Below, one piece after another: positions 34,480 to 43,174 of a DNA stretch of 64,000 nt. The DNA is from Phreatobacter oligotrophus (GTDB lineage: Bacteria > Pseudomonadota > Alphaproteobacteria > Rhizobiales > Phreatobacteraceae), in the NCBI RefSeq assembly GCF_003046185.1, contig NZ_PZZL01000009.1, forward strand, positions 1-64,000, in the 5' to 3' direction. The translations under genes were made by a program, and so were the position numbers. Each line of letters starts with the position of its first letter. The stretch's first letter is position 1. The notes beneath the pieces are model-generated. The model saw only the letters and a program-made list of their open reading frames with translations. It made no database searches and had not been told where the DNA came from.

Positions 34480-35511
34480 ATGCGCGAGATGAAACTTCCC
34501 GCCGGCCACGTGCCCGTAAAGGCCGGCAAGATCGGCGTGCTCCTGATGAATCTCGGGACGCCCGACGGCACCGACTATTGGTCGATGCGCCGTTATCTGA
34601 AGGAGTTCCTGTCCGACCGTCGCGTCATCGAGACGCCGCGCGCCATCTGGTGGCCGATCCTCAACCTCATCATCCTGCAGACGAGGCCCCAGAAGAAGGG
34701 CAAGGATTACGCGACGATCTGGAACACCGAGAAGGACGAGAGCTTCCTCAAGACCATCACGCGGAACCAGGCCGAGAAGCTCGCGGCCCACCTCGCTTCG
34801 GTCAGCCCGGATATCCATGTCGAATGGGCCATGCGCTACGGCAATCCCGCCATCAAGCCGGCCGTGGAGAAGCTGATGGCCGAGGGCTGCGACCGCATCC
34901 TCGCCTTCTCGCTCTATCCCCAATACGCCGCCGCGACGACCGCGACGGCCAATGACCACCTGTTCCGCGCCCTGATGCAGATGCGCTGGCAGCCGACCAT
35001 CCGCATCGCCCCGCCCTATCACGACGAGCCGGCCTATATCGCGGCCCTGGCCCAGTCGGTGCGCAACCACCTTGCCACCCTCGATTTCGAACCGGAGGTG
35101 ATCGTCACCTCGTTCCACGGCATGCCGAAAAGCTATCTGCTGAAGGGCGACCCCTATCACTGCCAGTGCGCCAAGACCTGGCGCCTGCTGCGCGAGGAAC
35201 TCGGCTATTCGCCCGAGCGCATGGTGATGAGCTTCCAGTCGCGCTTCGGGCCGGACGAGTGGCTGAAGCCCTATACCGACGAGACGGTCGAGAACCTTGC
35301 CAAGCGCGGCGTGAAGAAGCTCGCCATCATCGCTCCGGCCTTCTCCGCCGACTGCCTCGAGACGCTCGAGGAACTCGATGGCGAGAACCGCCATATCTTC
35401 GAGGAGAATGGCGGCGAGAAGTTCACCTACATCCCCTGTCTCAACGATAGCGACCTCGGCATGACCGTCATCACCGACATCGTCGAGCGCGAACTGAAGG
35501 GCTGGGTCTGA
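34480..35511 (+). CDS. hemH: Ferrochelatase
   Basis: A 343-residue ferrochelatase, which inserts Fe2+ into protoporphyrin IX as the last step of haem synthesis. 'KIGVLLMNLGTPDG' is the N-terminal signature. The catalytic His is in 'EVIVTSFHGMPKSYLLKGDPYHCQC', and the Glu in 'PAFSADCLETLEELD'. The CxC pair resembles that found in many alphaproteobacterial enzymes. It is 100 bases downstream of the metal importer on the same strand, so metal-responsive co-expression is possible but not shown. No Irr-type box was recognised. Confidence 0.97.
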   Translation: MREMKLPAGHVPVKAGKIGVLLMNLGTPDGTDYWSMRRYLKEFLSDRRVIETPRAIWWPILNLIILQTRPQKKGKDYATIWNTEKDESFLKTITRNQAEKLAAHLASVSPDIHVEWAMRYGNPAIKPAVEKLMAEGCDRILAFSLYPQYAAATTATANDHLFRALMQMRWQPTIRIAPPYHDEPAYIAALAQSVRNHLATLDFEPEVIVTSFHGMPKSYLLKGDPYHCQCAKTWRLLREELGYSPERMVMSFQSRFGPDEWLKPYTDETVENLAKRGVKKLAIIAPAFSADCLETLEELDGENRHIFEENGGEKFTYIPCLNDSDLGMTVITDIVERELKGWV

Positions 35512-35624
35512 GGGCTGCGGCCTGACGAAACATCCGATGCGGCGGTGGTGACGCGGAAGGGAAACCTTGGGGGCAGAGACAGCGCCCCTCCCGCGCACCG
35601 CGCAGCATTGCATCCGAGGTTTCG

Positions 35625-36017
35625 ATGGCCGCCCTGTTTTTCATCCATGCCCCCCGCACCATTCTGGGGCTTCTCTTCCTCGTCAGCGCCATCGACGGCT
35701 TCTGGGCGATGGCCACCGGCCAGCACCTGATCCATCCGCCCGTCTCGCCTGCCGGCATGCTGTTCGAGCAGGGACTGCAGGCCTCGGGCTTCTTCTGGCC
35801 CTTCCTCAAGACGGTGAACCTCGTCGGCGGCCTGTCGCTGCTGTTCAACGTCGCGCCGGCCTTCGGCCTCGCGCTCATCGCCCCCGTCATGGCGACGATC
35901 GTGCTGTTCCACGTCTTCCTGAACCCGCAGGGTCTGCCACTGGCGGCGATCCTGGTGGTCACCGGCCTGATGCTCGTCATCGCCTATCGCGATCGCTACG
36001 CCCCCATGTTCCGCTGA
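35625..36017 (+). CDS. Small DoxX-like membrane protein
   Basis: A 130-residue protein with four membrane helices: TILGLLFLVSAIDGFWAMATG, then FLKTVNLVGGLSLLFNVAPAFGLALIAPVMATIVLFHVF and LAAILVVTGLMLVIAY. The layout and the 'IVLFHVFLNPQGLPLA' segment resemble DoxX-family proteins, whose role is unclear (redox or lipid-linked). GAGG lies six bases before the ATG. It is convergent with the ligase gene on its right. Confidence 0.75.
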   Translation: MAALFFIHAPRTILGLLFLVSAIDGFWAMATGQHLIHPPVSPAGMLFEQGLQASGFFWPFLKTVNLVGGLSLLFNVAPAFGLALIAPVMATIVLFHVFLNPQGLPLAAILVVTGLMLVIAYRDRYAPMFR

Positions 36018-36037
36018 GGCGGCGATGGGCGGTCGCC

Positions 36038-37270
36038 TCAGCCGACCGGCCGCGTATCCTCGATGACCTTGCCGTCGTTCGGCAGCGAGCCGGGTTTCAC
36101 AGCCTCCACCGCGCCCTTGAGCTTCATCACCGCCGAGACGCTTTCGCTCACGGCATGGATGAACTCCACCGCCCGCGTGCGCGTCTCCACCTTCAGCGTC
36201 ATGGCGTCGGTCTCGTCGACACGGCTGATGACGAGGCGGGCGCGAACGATCTCGGAATGGCGCTTTACCACCTCGGCCACCTGTTCCGGCCGGACGAACA
36301 TGCCCTTCACCTTGGCGGTCTGGTCGGCGCGGCCCATCCAGCCCTTGATGCGGGTATTGGTGCGCCCGCAGGGCGACTGGCCCGGCAGGATCGCAGTCAG
36401 GTCGCCGACCGCGAAGCGGATGAGCGGATGGTGCGGATCGAGCACGGTGATGACCACCTCGCCGACCTCTCCTGGGGCGACCGGATCGCCGGTGCCGGGC
36501 CGCACCACTTCCAGGATGATGTCCTCGTTCAGCACCAGGCCTTCGCGCGCCTCGGTCTCGTAGGCGATGACGCCGCATTCAGCGATGGCATAGGTCTGAT
36601 AGGCATCGACGCCGCGCGACGCGACCTCCTTCTGCAGGCTCGCCGGGAAGGCGGCGCCGCCCACGAGCGCGCGCGTGATGGAGGAGGCATCGCGCCCCTT
36701 CTCCTTGGCCGCGTCCAGCAGGATCTTCAGGAAGTCCGGCGTGCCCGCATAGGCGCCCGGCCGATAGGCCTCGATCAGATCGAGCTGCGCATCCGTGTTG
36801 CCCGGGCCGGCCGGAATGACGGCGCAGCCAACGGCGCGCGCACCGGAATCGAAACACCAGGCGCCGGGGGTGAGGTGATAGGAGAACGTGTTGAGCACGA
36901 TGTCGCCGCGCTTGAAGCCGGCGGCGGCCATGGCGCGCGCGACGCGCCAGACGTCCTGGCCGATGGCCTCGGGCTCGAAGATGGGTCCCGGCGACATGAA
37001 CAGCCGGCCGAAGGCGCTGGGCTTCCCCGGCACGAAGCCGCCGAAGGGCAGGGCTGCCTTCTGGAGTCCCGGCAGTTCCGACTTCCGCTGAATGGGCAGG
37101 TGCGCCAGCGCGGCGCGCGAGGTGATCGACCTGGGGTCGATCTTGCCGAGGTGGCGCCGCCAGGCCGGCATCTTCACCACGGCGGTGAGGACCTGCGGCA
37201 GCCGCTTCATCAGGTCCTTCTCGCGAGCGGCCTCGTCGCGCGTTTCGCGCTTGTCGTAATGGGCTGCCAT
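36038..37270 (-). CDS. Phenylacetate-CoA-ligase-like AMP-forming enzyme
   Basis: A 410-residue adenylate-forming enzyme of the PaaK group. The middle part contains 'NTFSYHLTPGAWCFDSGARAVGCAVIPAGPGNTDAQLDLIEAYRPGAYAGTPDFLKILL' and 'YAIAECGVIAYE', which match the nucleotide-binding core. The C-terminal 'GWMGRADQTAKVKGMFVRPEQVAEVVKRHSE' is the AMP-binding hinge/lid region. It would activate an aromatic or other carboxylic acid to its CoA ester. No other phenylacetate genes are near, so the substrate is unknown. Confidence 0.87.
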   Translation of the reverse strand: MAAHYDKRETRDEAAREKDLMKRLPQVLTAVVKMPAWRRHLGKIDPRSITSRAALAHLPIQRKSELPGLQKAALPFGGFVPGKPSAFGRLFMSPGPIFEPEAIGQDVWRVARAMAAAGFKRGDIVLNTFSYHLTPGAWCFDSGARAVGCAVIPAGPGNTDAQLDLIEAYRPGAYAGTPDFLKILLDAAKEKGRDASSITRALVGGAAFPASLQKEVASRGVDAYQTYAIAECGVIAYETEAREGLVLNEDIILEVVRPGTGDPVAPGEVGEVVITVLDPHHPLIRFAVGDLTAILPGQSPCGRTNTRIKGWMGRADQTAKVKGMFVRPEQVAEVVKRHSEIVRARLVISRVDETDAMTLKVETRTRAVEFIHAVSESVSAVMKLKGAVEAVKPGSLPNDGKVIEDTRPVG

Positions 37271-37400
37271 CGCGTGCTCCCCTTTTCCCCACTATCGCGG
37301 CTGAGCGATCTAGCGCCAAGCCCGCCGCTCGTCCGATGCACTGTTGACGTAGCGGAAATCAAGCGTAAAGGCGCGCGGCCGGACTTTTTGAAAAATGCGT

Positions 37401-38111
37401 CTATCCGGCCCAGCCGCAGCAGACCAGCGCCTGTGTCATGGCGGGGGGTGGTGGGGCCTCGGCGGTGATCGCGGGCCGCTTTGGATCAAACGGCAGTACG
37501 ACCGAGCGGGCGAGAAGATGCAAGCCCGGTCCGTTGTGGCGCGGGGCAGAGCCGTAGATCGTGTCCCCGAGGATGGGGAAGCCGCTCTCGGCGCAATGCA
37601 GGCGCAGCTGGTGGGTGCGGCCGGTCACCGGCTCCAGCGCCAGCCAGGCCAGGCGCTCGCCACGGCCGAGCACCCGGAACCGCGTCAGCGCCGGCTGGCC
37701 CTTCGGATCGGCCTTCATCCACCACCCCCGCTTCGGATCGCGGGGGCTCATCGCCATGGCGATCTCGCCGGCCTCCTCCGTGGGGCCGCCCTCGACCACG
37801 GCCCAGTAGGTCTTGGTCACCTCGCCGCGCTTGAACATCTGCCCAAGCCGCTCAAGCGCCCGCCGGTGGCGACCGAGGACGAGGCAGCCCGCCGTATCCT
37901 TGTCGAGCCTGTGGGCCAGTTCCGGCGCGCGCGGCAGTCCGAAGCGAAGGACGTCGAGCTGGTCCGATAGCGTCACCCCGCCGCCCGGACCCTTGTGGAC
38001 CGGCAGGCCAGCTGGCTTGTTCAGGATCAGCACGCTGGCGTCGCGGTGGAGCAGACGCGGGATGAGCCCGAGCGGATCATCGGGCACGGGATGGGGCGAG
38101 GCCGAACTCAT
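37401..38111 (-). CDS. RluA-family pseudouridine synthase
   Basis: A 236-residue RNA-modifying enzyme. The catalytic Asp lies in 'APELAHRLDKDTAGCLVLG' (the HRLDxxTSG motif), and 'VTGRTHQLRLHCAESGFPILGDTIYG' is the family's other signature. There is no S4 domain, so it belongs with the short RluA-type enzymes acting on rRNA or tRNA uridines. ATGs at 38129 and 38150 are also possible; 38111 is chosen because GGAAGAG lies just upstream and homologous sequence begins soon after. It diverges from ftsY. Confidence 0.88.
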   Translation of the reverse strand: MSSASPHPVPDDPLGLIPRLLHRDASVLILNKPAGLPVHKGPGGGVTLSDQLDVLRFGLPRAPELAHRLDKDTAGCLVLGRHRRALERLGQMFKRGEVTKTYWAVVEGGPTEEAGEIAMAMSPRDPKRGWWMKADPKGQPALTRFRVLGRGERLAWLALEPVTGRTHQLRLHCAESGFPILGDTIYGSAPRHNGPGLHLLARSVVLPFDPKRPAITAEAPPPPAMTQALVCCGWAG

Positions 38112-38247
38112 GTCTCTTCCGGACGTCATGTCCCTTCCATAGGGGTCCATGTCACAGCCCGCCAGTCGTGCGAGCCCTAGCCAGCGCCCGCCCGGCGGCC
38201 TAAATGCGGTGGGCCACGCCGCCCGCCCTGCAGAAAGCCGCCCCATC

Positions 38248-39282
38248 ATGTCCGATCCGACGAAGCCCGACGAACCGAAGCGTCCCGGCTTCTTCCAGCG
38301 GCTGTTCGGTCAGGAGAGCGCGCCGTCCCCGGCAGTACCGGAGACTGTCGCTCCGGCTGAGCGCAAGAGCTGGTGGCGCCGCCTCACCGAGGGCCTGTCG
38401 CGCACCTCCTCGAAGCTCGGCACTGGGGTCACCGACCTCTTCACCAAGCGCAAGCTCGACGGCGACACGCTGGAGGAACTGGAGGACCTGCTCATCCAGG
38501 CCGATCTCGGCGTCGAGACGGCGGGCCGCATCGCCGGCGCTCTTTCCAAGGGCCGCTTCGGCAAGGACATTTCCCCGGACGAGGTGAGGGCCGTGCTCGC
38601 CGCCGAGATCGAGGCCGTTCTGGCGCCGGTGGCCAAGCCGCTGGAGGTCGACGGCGCGAAACCCTTCGTCGTCATGGTCGTCGGCGTCAACGGCGCCGGC
38701 AAGACCACCACGATCGGCAAGCTCGCCGCCAAGTTCCGCGCCGAGGGCCGATCGGTCATGCTGGGCGCCGGCGACACGTTCCGCGCCGCAGCCATCGAGC
38801 AGCTCAAGGTCTGGGGCGAGCGGACCGGCGTCCCGGTCGTCACGCGGCCGCAAGGGTCTGATGCCGCCGGCCTCGCCTTCGACACGGTGAAGCAGGCACA
38901 GGAGTCCGGGACCGACGTGGTCATCCTCGACACGGCCGGGCGCCTGCAGAACAAGGCGGAGCTGATGGCCGAGCTGGAGAAGGTGGTGCGCGTCATCCGC
39001 AAGGTCGATGCCGCAGCGCCCCATGCCGTGCTGCTCGTCCTCGATGCGACGACCGGCCAGAACGCCCTGACCCAGGTCGAGGCCTTTGGCCGCACGGCCG
39101 GCGTCACCGGCATCGTCATGACCAAGCTCGACGGCACGGCCCGCGGCGGCATCCTCGTCGCGGTCGCGGCGAAGACTGGCCTTCCCGTTCACTTCATCGG
39201 CGTTGGCGAGGGCATTGATGACCTCGAGCCCTTCGCGGCGCGCGACTTCGCCCGCGCCATTGTCGGGCTGGATGAAGCTTGA
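38248..39282 (+). CDS. ftsY: Signal recognition particle receptor FtsY
   Basis: A 344-residue SRP receptor GTPase that delivers nascent membrane proteins to SecYEG. An N-terminal linker with '[12 protein letters not shown]' as a likely membrane-targeting helix leads to the four-helix N domain (about 50-125). The G domain follows: P-loop '[15 protein letters not shown]', '[18 protein letters not shown]', 'DTAGR' and '[10 protein letters not shown]', closing with '[15 protein letters not shown]'. The start at 38248 gives the usual Hyphomicrobiales length; the frame extends to 38149 without family-like sequence. Confidence 0.96.
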   Translation: MSDPTKPDEPKRPGFFQRLFGQESAPSPAVPETVAPAERKSWWRRLTEGLSRTSSKLGTGVTDLFTKRKLDGDTLEELEDLLIQADLGVETAGRIAGALSKGRFGKDISPDEVRAVLAAEIEAVLAPVAKPLEVDGAKPFVVMVVGVNGAGKTTTIGKLAAKFRAEGRSVMLGAGDTFRAAAIEQLKVWGERTGVPVVTRPQGSDAAGLAFDTVKQAQESGTDVVILDTAGRLQNKAELMAELEKVVRVIRKVDAAAPHAVLLVLDATTGQNALTQVEAFGRTAGVTGIVMTKLDGTARGGILVAVAAKTGLPVHFIGVGEGIDDLEPFAARDFARAIVGLDEA

Positions 39283-39289
39283 GGCCCGG

Positions 39290-39541
39290 TCAGCGATGCG
39301 GCCGGTGCGGGTGCCCGTGCCGGTGCGGATGGTTGTGGCGATGGTGGGGATGCGGCAGTACCTCGGCCGTTCCGGCGGGCGCGAAGTAATAGGTCTTGGG
39401 CGTCACGATCGGCCGGTAGACGACAGGGCGGTCCTGGCCGAACCAGCCGGCCCAGAAGGGCGTGGCGGCGGCCGGAGCGGCGGGGAGCAAGAGCGCCATC
39501 GCAAGGCTGGCGAGACAAAGGCGGGGAAGGCGGCGGACCAT
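39290..39541 (-). CDS. Small secreted histidine-rich protein
   Basis: An 83-residue protein with a clear signal peptide (RLCLASLAMALLLPAAPAAA) leaving a mature chain of about 60 residues. The last 20 residues contain ten histidines alternating with Pro, Arg and Asn (HPHHRHNHPHRHGHPHRPH), a likely metal-binding tail. GGAG lies seven bases before the ATG at 39541; an upstream ATG at 39607 would bury the signal peptide. It ends eight bases from the convergent ftsY stop. The His tract could buffer Zn, Ni or Cu in the periplasm. No known family recognised. Confidence 0.65.
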   Translation of the reverse strand: MVRRLPRLCLASLAMALLLPAAPAAATPFWAGWFGQDRPVVYRPIVTPKTYYFAPAGTAEVLPHPHHRHNHPHRHGHPHRPHR

Positions 39542-39687
39542 CACGCAAACTCCGGGACGAGGCACAAATCCGGTCTTGGCGGCATCATGGCCGATCATGG
39601 TCACCAAACCCTTTCGGCGAGCGCGCCGACCGCCGCGACCTTGAGGCGGGATGACCCGCCACCCCGCGATGGGCTAGGCTCCGGCCC

Positions 39688-39936
39688 ATGAGCCAGCCCG
39701 ATGACCGTTCACCGGATGCCCGCCGGCAGGACGAAGCCCGCCGCATCCTCGATCGCGCCGACCGCGACTCCGCGCCGATGATGGAATCTGCGCTCCAGCG
39801 CAGCGGCGATTTCTTCACGGCCAGGGGCGAATCCGATGACCCCGCGGAGATCTGGGGCAAGCGCGTCGGTCGCATCCTCGCTGTCGTCGCCGCCATCGGC
39901 TGCCTTGTCTGGCTCTACCTCACCTACGGGCGCTGA
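39688..39936 (+). CDS. Small tail-anchored membrane protein, unknown
   Basis: Eighty-two residues. The first 60 are charged and helical (RRQDEARRILDRADRDSAPMMESALQRSGDFF), followed by a single C-terminal membrane helix 'VGRILAVVAAIGCLVWLYLTYGR'. I know it only as a conserved hypothetical of this order. It is three bases ahead of the metallopeptidase gene, so the two are probably co-transcribed and may act at the inner membrane face. Confidence 0.75.
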   Translation: MSQPDDRSPDARRQDEARRILDRADRDSAPMMESALQRSGDFFTARGESDDPAEIWGKRVGRILAVVAAIGCLVWLYLTYGR

Positions 39937-39939
39937 ACG

Positions 39940-40350
39940 ATGGATCACGCAGCTCTTGGCGCGCTCAAGGCGCCCGACCTCGACGCCTTCGAGGCCATTG
40001 CCGCGGCGGCCTATGAGCGCCTGCCGGAGGATTTCCGCGCCCTCTGCAAGGGACTCGTCATCCGCGTCGAGGACTTCCCGACCGACGAGGTTCTGCAGGA
40101 GATGGGAGCCGAGACCGACTTCGACCTGCTCGGCCTGTTCCAGGGCACGGGCATGCCGTTCCAGTCGGTGCAGCATTCCGGCGCCATGCCCAACATGATC
40201 TGGCTCTACCGCCGCCCCATCCTCGACTACTGGGCCGAGCATGACGAAACGCTGGGCGACGTCGTCACCCATGTCCTCGTCCACGAGATCGGCCACCATT
40301 TCGGTCTGTCGGATGCCGACATGGAGGCGATCGAGAAGCGGGCGGAGTGA
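39940..40350 (+). CDS. Minimal zincin metallopeptidase family protein
   Basis: A 136-residue protein of the DUF1025/possibl-zincin family. The active-site motif is HEIGHHFGLSDADM near the C-terminus: HExxH followed by a downstream Asp as third ligand. 'NMIWLYRRPILDYWAEHDETLGDVVTHVLVHEIGHH' is the family core. The cellular substrate is not known, and the proteins are too short for typical proteases. It follows the tail-anchored protein directly. Confidence 0.9.
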   Translation: MDHAALGALKAPDLDAFEAIAAAAYERLPEDFRALCKGLVIRVEDFPTDEVLQEMGAETDFDLLGLFQGTGMPFQSVQHSGAMPNMIWLYRRPILDYWAEHDETLGDVVTHVLVHEIGHHFGLSDADMEAIEKRAE

Positions 40351-40379
40351 GGCGGCGGGTCTTCGCTTGTCATGCGGGA

Positions 40380-40401
40380 GCGCCCTGCCTGTACCGGGCG
40401 C
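40380..40401 (+). terminator. Stem-loop after the zincin gene
   Basis: GCGCCC (40380-40385) pairs with GGGCGC (40396-40401), extended by further partial complementarity outside. There is no T-run, so it is a factor-dependent or weak terminator at best; it may also be an outer part of the repeat-filled gap that follows. Confidence 0.35.
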
Positions 40402-40416
40402 CCGCAACCCTCTCCG

Positions 40417-40508
40417 CGTCATGGCCGGGCTTGTCCCGGCCATCCACGACTTGAACACCGTACGATGCAGAGAGTTCGTGGATGCCCGGGACAAGCCCGG
40501 GCATGACG
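40417..40508. repeat. Intergenic palindromic element, type 1
   Basis: Two 33-base arms (40417-40449 and 40476-40508) are inverted repeats matching at 31 of 33 positions, separated by a 26-base loop. The arm sequence (CGTCATGGCCGGGCTTG...) is itself internally palindromic (CCGGGCTTGTCCCGG). It is the REP-like 'C(G)TCATxCCCGGGCTTGTCCCGGGCATCCACG' element that is scattered in many Bradyrhizobium/Bosea-type genomes. The two mismatches are compensated, being the same in both arms. It carries no gene. Confidence 0.85.
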
Positions 40509-40540
40509 GATGAGGTTCGCGAGCGTAATTGACGAGGGCA

Positions 40541-40674
40541 CCACCTCACCTCTCCCCGGCGGGGAGAGGTCGGCCGAAGGCCGGGAGAGGGGGCTGGTGC
40601 GTTCCAGAGAGGTCTCTCCCCTCTCCCGCCTCGCTGCGCTCGTCGACCTCTCCCCGCCGGGGAGAGGTGGGGGC
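40541..40674. repeat. Intergenic palindromic element, type 2 (double hairpin)
   Basis: Two inner hairpins, CCTCTCCCCGGCGGGGAGAGG (40549-40569, a 10-bp stem) and its near-copy with inverted centre (40647-40667), flank a GC-rich middle with GGCCGAAGGCC and CTCTCCCCTCTCCC. The left and right halves are also complementary to each other, giving an alternative large cruciform. This 'ACCTCTCCCCGGCGGGGAGAGGT' block is another dispersed alphaproteobacterial intergenic repeat. Together with type 1 it explains the 400-bp gap between the zincin and CoxG genes. Confidence 0.8.
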
Positions 40675-40751
40675 CGCTAACGTCGCCGCCTTACCCGGGA
40701 ATGACGGTCAGAGGTTCCCGAGGGGATACCTCGCGACCCCGACGGGCTCCC

Positions 40752-41255
40752 TCACTTCTTCCCGAACTGCCACCACTTCTTCTTCGCCTCGGGCATCTCT
40801 TCGCCCTCGGCCGGCGGGGCCACGACCTTCGAGAAACTCTCGAAGAACTCGCCGGCGAGCTTCTTGGCCGTGGCGTCGATGAGGCGGGAGCCAAGCTGGG
40901 CAATCTTGCCGGAAATCTGGCTCTTCACGTCGTAGGTGAGCAGGGTCACGCCCTCGCTCTCCTCGGTGAGCTTCACTGTCGCGCCGCCCTTGGCCATGCC
41001 GGCGACGCCGCCATTGCCCTCGCCGGAAATGGTATAGCCGTTGGGCGGGTCGATGTCGGAGAGCGTCACCTGTCCGGTGAAGCTCGCCTTGACCGGGCCG
41101 ATCTTCAGCACCGCCTTGGCCGAGAAGCCGTTGTCGCCGATGCGCTCCATGCTCTCGCAGCCGGGAATGCACTGGCGCAGCACGTCGGGATCATTGAGCG
41201 CGGCCCACACCACTTCGCGCGGGGCCTCGATGCGCTGCGTGCCGGTCATGTCCAT
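40752..41255 (-). CDS. CoxG-like SRPBCC family protein
   Basis: A 167-residue protein of the carbon-monoxide-dehydrogenase subunit G (CoxG) family. 'RIEAPREVVWAALNDPDVLRQCIPGCESMERIGDNGFSAKAVLKIGPVKASFTGQV' is the START/SRPBCC fold with the family's CIPG motif. 'TYDVKSQISGKIAQLGSRLIDATAKKLAGEFFESF' closes the domain, and a Lys/Trp tail (KKKWWQFGKK) may contact membrane. CoxG recruits a molybdenum hydroxylase to the membrane in CO oxidisers, but no cox genes are present here, so the partner is elsewhere or different. Confidence 0.88.
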   Translation of the reverse strand: MDMTGTQRIEAPREVVWAALNDPDVLRQCIPGCESMERIGDNGFSAKAVLKIGPVKASFTGQVTLSDIDPPNGYTISGEGNGGVAGMAKGGATVKLTEESEGVTLLTYDVKSQISGKIAQLGSRLIDATAKKLAGEFFESFSKVVAPPAEGEEMPEAKKKWWQFGKK

Positions 41256-41344
41256 GGGAGGCGGGCCTTCGGTCGGGAATGAAGAGGGAACGGGAGACTA
41301 GGGCGGTGGCGCGGGGCCTGTCGAGCCCGCCTTGCGCAGGACGG

Positions 41345-42238
41345 TCAGCCGCCCGGCTTCTCCCCGGCGGGTATCTCGATGGCCTTCAAGGCGTCGGCGA
41401 GGCGGGCCTTGGCCGAGCCGGGCTTCAGCGGCTTCTGCTGGCTCTCGTGCGGCGCCCAGCCGGACAGGGTGATGATCTGGAAGGTGGCGCGGATGCGCCC
41501 GTCCGGATCGGCGAAGCGGTCGTGGTAGATCTCCGCCATGCGCAGCAATGTGCGGCGGCGCAAGGGCACCCGGCGGCGATCGCGCAGCGGATTGGTCGCC
41601 CCCATGGCCCGCAGGTCGCGCATCAACGCGAAGACATCGCCGTAGCGCACGACGACGCGGTCCGTGTCGGTGACGGGCAGCGCAAAGCCCGCCCGCTGCA
41701 ACAGCGCGCCGATGTCGCGCACGTCGGCGAAAGGCGCGACGCGGGGCGACAGGCCCCCGTCCACCTCGCTCTCGGCCTCGGCGAAGGCCTGCCGCAGCTC
41801 GGTGAGCGTGTCGCCTCCGGCCATCGCGGCAAGGAACAGTCCGTCGGGCTTCAGGGCGCGTCGCACCTGCACGAAGGCGCCCGGCAGGTCGTCGACGAAT
41901 TGCAGGCCGAGGGCGGAGACGACGAGGTCGCGGCTCGCGTCGCTAAAGGGCAGCATGTCCGGCGCCGCGACCACGACAGGCGTCGCGCGGCGATGCGCCA
42001 GCGTCTCCACGGCTTCCGTTGCGACGACAGGCGCAAGGCCGCGGGCGGCGAGCGCTTCCCGCAGCGCGTCGGTCGGCGTGGCGAGATCAGCGATGGCGGA
42101 GAACTGACGCTGCACCAGAGTCAGGCGGTCGGCGAGATCCTCCGCGACGCGCCGCAACAAAAAGTCCGCCGGCTCCCCCGATGCGGCGCGAACCCGGCGG
42201 CGCCCGAGGAGTTGCTGGTCGAAATGCTGCGGTGTCAT
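41345..42238 (-). CDS. SAM-dependent methyltransferase (BioC/NDUFAF5-like)
   Basis: A 297-residue class I methyltransferase-like protein. It opens 'MTPQHFDQQLLGRRRVRAASG', as in alphaproteobacterial NDUFAF5 relatives; the SAM-binding core is degenerate (expected GCG loop replaced), with 'DMLPFSDASRDLVVSALGLQFVDDLPGAFVQVRRALKPDGLFLAAMAGGDTL' as motifs II-IV. The NDUFAF5 group modifies a complex I subunit, but the assignment is only by resemblance. ATGs at 42247 and 42346 are possible, although the latter would overlap the divergent YihY gene. Confidence 0.8.
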   Translation of the reverse strand: MTPQHFDQQLLGRRRVRAASGEPADFLLRRVAEDLADRLTLVQRQFSAIADLATPTDALREALAARGLAPVVATEAVETLAHRRATPVVVAAPDMLPFSDASRDLVVSALGLQFVDDLPGAFVQVRRALKPDGLFLAAMAGGDTLTELRQAFAEAESEVDGGLSPRVAPFADVRDIGALLQRAGFALPVTDTDRVVVRYGDVFALMRDLRAMGATNPLRDRRRVPLRRRTLLRMAEIYHDRFADPDGRIRATFQIITLSGWAPHESQQKPLKPGSAKARLADALKAIEIPAGEKPGG

Positions 42239-42333
42239 CGCCGGCATATGGGACCCGCGGTAACGAGCGTCAATTGCGCGCTCTTGTGCACGGCCAATTC
42301 TGTGCCAAATGTCCCGCGACGAAAGGATGACCG

Positions 42334-43167
42334 ATGTTGATGCCATTCCGGGTGGCGTGGGAAGCCTTCGAGCACTTCCTCGAGGATGACGGCTGGGCCA
42401 TTTCCAGCCACATCGCCCTCAACGGGCTGATGTCGCTGTTTCCCTTCCTGATCCTGGTGACGGCGCTGGCAAGCTTTGCCGGCGCGCGGCCCTACAGCGA
42501 CGAGGTGACCCGCATCCTGCTCGAGGCCTGGCCCGAGGTCGTCGCCCGACCCATCGCCCGCGAGATCGAGACGGTTCTGACCACGACCCGCACCGATCTC
42601 CTCACCATCGGCGCCCTGCTCGCCGTCTACTTCGCCTCCAACGGCGTCGAGGCGCTGCGGGCGGGCCTCAACCGCGCCTATGAGGTGCGCGAGACGCGCT
42701 GGTGGTATCTCTGCCGCCTCGAATCCATCGCCTATGTGCTGATCGGTGCGGTCGCGCTGCTCGTCACCGCCGTGCTGGTCGTGCTCGGTCCGCTGATCTG
42801 GGCGACGGCCGTCCGCATCGTCCCCTGGCTCGCGCCCTTCGGCTGGGTGGTGTTGTTCCTGCGCGTCGCCGCCGCCTCGGTGGTCATCGTCATCGCGCTC
42901 ACCGTGGTGCACCTGCTGTTGCCGGCGGGCCGCCGTAGCTTTGTCGATGTCCTGCCCGGGATCGTCGCGACGCTCGTGCTCTGGCTGCTCGGCGGCACGA
43001 TCTTCGGCTCCTACCTCGCTCATTTCGCCCAGAACTACGTCAACACCTATGCCGGCCTCGCCTCGGTCATGGTGGCGCTGGTCTTCCTCTATTACTCCGC
43101 GGCGATCTTCGTCCTCGGCGGCGAACTCAACGCCGCCATCTGGCGGGCGCGCGGGCGCATCTTCTGA
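42334..43167 (+). CDS. YihY/BrkB family inner-membrane protein
   Basis: A 277-residue protein with six membrane helices. 'FEHFLEDDGWAISSHIALNGLMSLFPFLILVTALASFAG' is the family N-terminus, 'YFASNGVEALRAGLNRAYEVRETR' the conserved cytoplasmic loop, and 'NYVNTYAGLASVMVALVFLYYSAAIFVLGGELNAAI' the C-terminal signature. Once thought to be RNase BN, the family is now regarded as membrane proteins of unknown, possibly lipid-transport, function. Divergent from the methyltransferase and convergent with the MacB-like gene. Confidence 0.93.
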   Translation: MLMPFRVAWEAFEHFLEDDGWAISSHIALNGLMSLFPFLILVTALASFAGARPYSDEVTRILLEAWPEVVARPIAREIETVLTTTRTDLLTIGALLAVYFASNGVEALRAGLNRAYEVRETRWWYLCRLESIAYVLIGAVALLVTAVLVVLGPLIWATAVRIVPWLAPFGWVVLFLRVAAASVVIVIALTVVHLLLPAGRRSFVDVLPGIVATLVLWLLGGTIFGSYLAHFAQNYVNTYAGLASVMVALVFLYYSAAIFVLGGELNAAIWRARGRIF

Positions 43168-43174
43168 TCGTCCG

